Shown here: positions 59,911-61,587 of the stretch, in pieces
Numbering within the stretch: position 1 is the stretch's first letter
Layout of the letters: each line of letters starts with the position of its first letter
Source: Leekyejoonella antrihumi
Lineage (GTDB): Bacteria; Actinomycetota; Actinomycetes; Actinomycetales; Dermatophilaceae
Length of the DNA: 61,587 nt
Reading direction: 5' to 3'
Assembly: GCF_007845645.1 (NCBI RefSeq)
Contig: NZ_VCQV01000032.1
Coordinates: 1-61,587 of the forward strand
Translations under genes and position numbers: made by a program
Notes under the pieces: model-generated
Databases searched by the model: none
The model's input: the letters and a program-made list of their open reading frames with translations, nothing else
Told to the model about the DNA's origin: nothing

Positions 59911-60687
59911 ATGACCTCAGACCCCTCGACGATCGAGGTGCGACGCTGGTCGTTCGGTGCTGCCGCCGCGACCTATGACCGGGGGCGTCCGGAGTGGCCC
60001 GCGGAGACCCTCAACTGGTTGATCGGCGCGCCCGCGGAGCGCCGTGAGGTGCTGGATCTGGGATGCGGCACGGGCAAGGGCACGCGCGGGCTGGTCGAGC
60101 ACGGCCATCGCGTGACGGCGGTCGACACGTCGATGGGCATGCTGGAGGTGCTGCGCGACTGGCGTGATGAGCTGCCGGACGAGCGCACGCAGCAGCTGGT
60201 CATTCGGCAGGGGAGCGCCGAGTCGCTGCCGGTTGCCGACGATGCGGTGGACGCGGTGGTGTGCCTGCAGGCGTGGCACTGGTTCGATGCGCAGAAGGCC
60301 GCTGCGGAGGTCGCGCGGGTGCTGCGTCCGGGCGGGACCCTGGGGGTGGCCTGGCACGTCGTCGACGAGCGGGCCCCGTGGGTGGCCGAGCTGACGGACA
60401 TCGTCGACGGGGTCCCCGATCGGGAGAGCAGCGACCCGCTCAGCGGAAGGACGATCGAGGGCTTCGAGCCGTTGGAAGGCTCGGTGTTTCCCTATGAGCA
60501 GCGCCAGCACGTGCAGGACTTTGTCGACCAGGTCGCCTCCTGGTCCTTCGTGGCTGCGCACGAGCAGCGCGAAGCGGTCCTGGCGCAGGTGCGAGACCTC
60601 GGGGCCCGCCTGCAGGACGACGACGGCTGCATCACCATCACCCACCGGACGTTCTGCGGGCGGACGCGCCTGCGAGAGGCGCAGTGA
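59911..60687 (+). CDS. Class I SAM-dependent methyltransferase
   Basis: About 258 residues. FGAAAATYDRGRPEWPAETLNWLI, motif I VLDLGCGTGKGTRGLVEHGHRVTAVDTS, AESLPVADDAVDAVVCLQAWHWFDAQKAAAEVARVLRPGGTLGVAWHVVDE are typical of the Methyltransf_11/UbiE-like family with a W-H-W-F-D loop. The substrate is unknown. ATG 59911 follows GAAGGGACC. A GTG at 59845 that overlaps the dnaG stop as GTGA is in frame and would add 22 residues (MRGWVSDARRPVV). Confidence 0.88.
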   Translation: MTSDPSTIEVRRWSFGAAAATYDRGRPEWPAETLNWLIGAPAERREVLDLGCGTGKGTRGLVEHGHRVTAVDTSMGMLEVLRDWRDELPDERTQQLVIRQGSAESLPVADDAVDAVVCLQAWHWFDAQKAAAEVARVLRPGGTLGVAWHVVDERAPWVAELTDIVDGVPDRESSDPLSGRTIEGFEPLEGSVFPYEQRQHVQDFVDQVASWSFVAAHEQREAVLAQVRDLGARLQDDDGCITITHRTFCGRTRLREAQ

Positions 60688-60688
60688 C

Positions 60689-61201
60689 GTGCGGTTGAAG
60701 CGCAAGCAGCGTTTGCCGGCGCAGATCGAGCGGTATGCCGGTCTGGAGCCGGGCGAGCGCACGCTGGCGTTCGCGGTGGATGACAACACCGGGGCGCATG
60801 TCATCGCCACCACCACGCACCTGGTCGTCGCCACCGACGAGGTCACGGTGCTGCGCCGTCCTTGGCACGACGTGGACTCCGGTGTCTGGAGTTCCGACCA
60901 CTGGACCCTCACCGTCAGCTGGGTGACGCGCGAACGGCCGGTGCAGTGGACGTTCAAGGAGCAGGAGATGCGGATACCGGAGACGATCCACGAGCGCGTT
61001 CAGGCCAGTGTGGTGCTCTCTGAGGCGCTTCCGTTGGAGGGACGCCGCCGCAGCGGCAGGGTGGTGGTGCGCAAGGACCTCGCCACCGGCGAGTTGCTGA
61101 CCCAGACCGTGCTCGGTCGAGGCACCCCTGCCGACGACCCCGAGGTGCGGGCCGCCGTGGCCTACCTCACGGCATACCTGCGGGAGCAGGTCGGGCTCTG
61201 A
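60689..61201 (+). CDS. Conserved hypothetical protein (actinobacterial PH-like domain candidate)
   Basis: A 170-residue protein starting at GTG 60689, one base after the methyltransferase stop. Alternating strands such as RTLAFAVDDNTGAHVIATTTHLVVAT, VTVLRRPWHDVDSGVWSSDHWTLTVSWV and VQWTFKEQEMRIPETIHERVQASVVL look like a small beta-barrel (PH-like) fold; that is inference. The C-terminus RVVVRKDLATGELLTQTVLGRGTPADDPEVRAAV ends in a helix. Homologues commonly follow dnaG in actinobacteria. No catalytic motif was recognised. Confidence 0.75.
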   Translation: MRLKRKQRLPAQIERYAGLEPGERTLAFAVDDNTGAHVIATTTHLVVATDEVTVLRRPWHDVDSGVWSSDHWTLTVSWVTRERPVQWTFKEQEMRIPETIHERVQASVVLSEALPLEGRRRSGRVVVRKDLATGELLTQTVLGRGTPADDPEVRAAVAYLTAYLREQVGL

Positions 61202-61286
61202 CTGCGGTCGTCCGCGGGTGATCCCTCGTTTCGAGTTCCGGCGCGCTCTTTGCTAGAGTTGCGCTCGCGGCTCACGAGGCGCGCGA

Positions 61287-61359
61287 TCCCCTGTAGCTCA
61301 ATTGGCAGAGCATTCGGCTGTTAACCGGAGGGTTGTTGGTTCGAGTCCAACCGGGGGAG
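61287..61359 (+). tRNA. tRNA-Asn (anticodon GTT)
   Basis: The 73-nt cloverleaf opens TCCCCTG and closes CGGGGGA plus discriminator G. The D arm GCTC...GAGC holds AATTGGCA, the anticodon stem CGGCTGTTAACCG exposes GTT at 61320-61322, and the T loop is GGTTCGAGTCC. CCA is not encoded. Its position after dnaG is conserved in actinobacteria. Confidence 0.97.
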
Positions 61360-61363
61360 CAGA

Positions 61364-61405
61364 AAAGGGCCTCTGACCTGCGGAAACGCAGATCAGAGGC
61401 CCTTT
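61364..61405 (+). terminator. Intrinsic terminator after tRNA-Asn
   Basis: AAAGGGCCTCTGA (61364-61376) and TCAGAGGCCCTTT (61393-61405) pair perfectly. An inner TGCG/CGCA stem is capped by a GAAA tetraloop, with a small CC/GA internal mismatch. It begins five bases after the tRNA. Confidence 0.93.
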
Positions 61406-61427
61406 CGATTTCCGAGAAGTCGACAAT

Positions 61428-61450
61428 CTACGGTCTAACCTACGGTCTAG
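61428..61450. repeat. Tandem ACGGTCTA direct repeats between tRNA-Asn and the IS element
   Basis: CTACGGTCTA occurs twice in succession (CTACGGTCTAAC, CTACGGTCTAG). It lies between the tRNA terminator and the IS end. It may be an old attachment or arm-type site, or part of the tail of a vanished gene. No integrase is visible in the window. Confidence 0.4.
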
Positions 61451-61587
61451 AGCCTGTCTCCTAATGGGTTTTGATGTGGATGATGGTCGCGGCCAGCAGC
61501 ACGCCGCCGAGGAAGGTGCGGGCGTGCTTGTCGTACCGGGTGGCGATGCCGCGCCACTGCTTGAGCCGTAGGTAGCTACGTTCGACG
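61450..61587 (-). mobile_element. IS5-family insertion sequence, left end only
   Basis: GAGCCTGTCTCC next to CTAG at 61447-61451 looks like the terminal inverted repeat of an IS5-group element, with CTAG as possible target. The transposase reading frame starts to be visible ten bases inside and runs off the window. The exact end is uncertain by a few bases. Confidence 0.75.
61461..61587 (-). CDS. IS5-family transposase, C-terminal 41 codons
   Basis: The minus-strand frame ends at TAG (61461-61463) and reads VERSYLRLKQWRGIATRYDK, then HARTFLGGVLLAATIIHI and KTH. The R-x-x-W-R-G-I-A-T-R-Y-D-K-x-A-x-x-F/Y-x-G-G-V-x-L-A-A segment is the highly conserved tail of IS5-family DDE transposases (IS1031/IS427-like groups). 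Only the fragment inside the window can be described. A programmed frameshift is common in this family but lies outside. Confidence 0.85.
   Translation of the reverse strand, partial: VERSYLRLKQWRGIATRYDKHARTFLGGVLLAATIIHIKTH

Overview
The window is chromosomal DNA from a high-GC actinobacterium. Signs of this are the hrcA-dnaJ-rsmE-phoH-ybeY-CNNM-era, recO-uppS-zur and dgt-dnaG-tRNA-Asn gene orders, a mycothiol-type maleylpyruvate isomerase relative, two F420/flavin luciferase-like oxidoreductases, REP13E12-type HNH genes and GTG starts. My guess is Micrococcales, near Dermacoccaceae or Intrasporangiaceae. That placement is inference only. Almost everything is ordinary housekeeping and metabolic gene content. 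The one mobile element is an IS5-type transposase fragment cut by the right edge.

Layout. 1-0.9 kb: tail of a YdeP/FdhF-like molybdopterin oxidoreductase and a small six-helix transporter. 0.9-6.9 kb, minus strand: DUF4870, the nadA-nadB-nadC operon, its likely regulator NrtR, and DUF3097. 7-14.1 kb, plus strand: heat-shock regulator hrcA under a CIRCE operator, dnaJ, rsmE, phoH, ybeY, a CNNM transporter and era. 14.1-18.3 kb, minus: a FtsX/LolD-type ABC exporter with its two-component system. 18.4-20.4 kb: leuA behind a leucine leader peptide. 20.6-26.2 kb: DUF222-HNH nuclease, maleylpyruvate-isomerase-like protein, GNAT, AlkB and a phytoene-desaturase-like flavoprotein. 26.2-31.3 kb: recO-uppS, then the zinc regulon znuA-znuC-znuB-zur under a double Zur box. 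31.3-42 kb: amino-acid permease, ABC-2 exporter with DesK/DesR-like two-component system, the CE1758/CE1759 LLM-flavin reductase pair, a cyclopropane synthase-like methyltransferase and dusB. 42-54.8 kb: sseA, then a PucR-controlled reductive pyrimidine catabolism cluster (semialdehyde dehydrogenase, transaminase, beta-ureidopropionase, dihydropyrimidinase, F420-type LLM, sugar-type ABC importer). 55-61.6 kb: DUF3806, dgt, a nitronate monooxygenase-like gene, dnaG, a methyltransferase, a conserved hypothetical, tRNA-Asn and the IS fragment.

The most striking signal is a family of short repeats placed exactly at gene junctions inside operons. All copies point in the direction of transcription. 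They begin and end at ATGA/GTGA start-stop overlaps and carry a mini-ORF with a conserved peptide, so they lengthen the operon while keeping stop-start coupling: 65 bp x 2 between DUF3097 and nrtR, 60 bp x 2 between phoH and ybeY, one 63-bp copy fused in frame to the NadB N-terminus, and 57 bp x 3 fused in frame to the RecO C-terminus. An unrelated 68-bp unit does the same between the CNNM gene and era. The behaviour resembles mycobacterial MIRU elements, but the sequence is different. Other intergenic repeats are GCTATAGCGCGCGGA palindromes, nested palindromes built on GAGAGGCATA, and a 22-bp tandem array at the nadC end.
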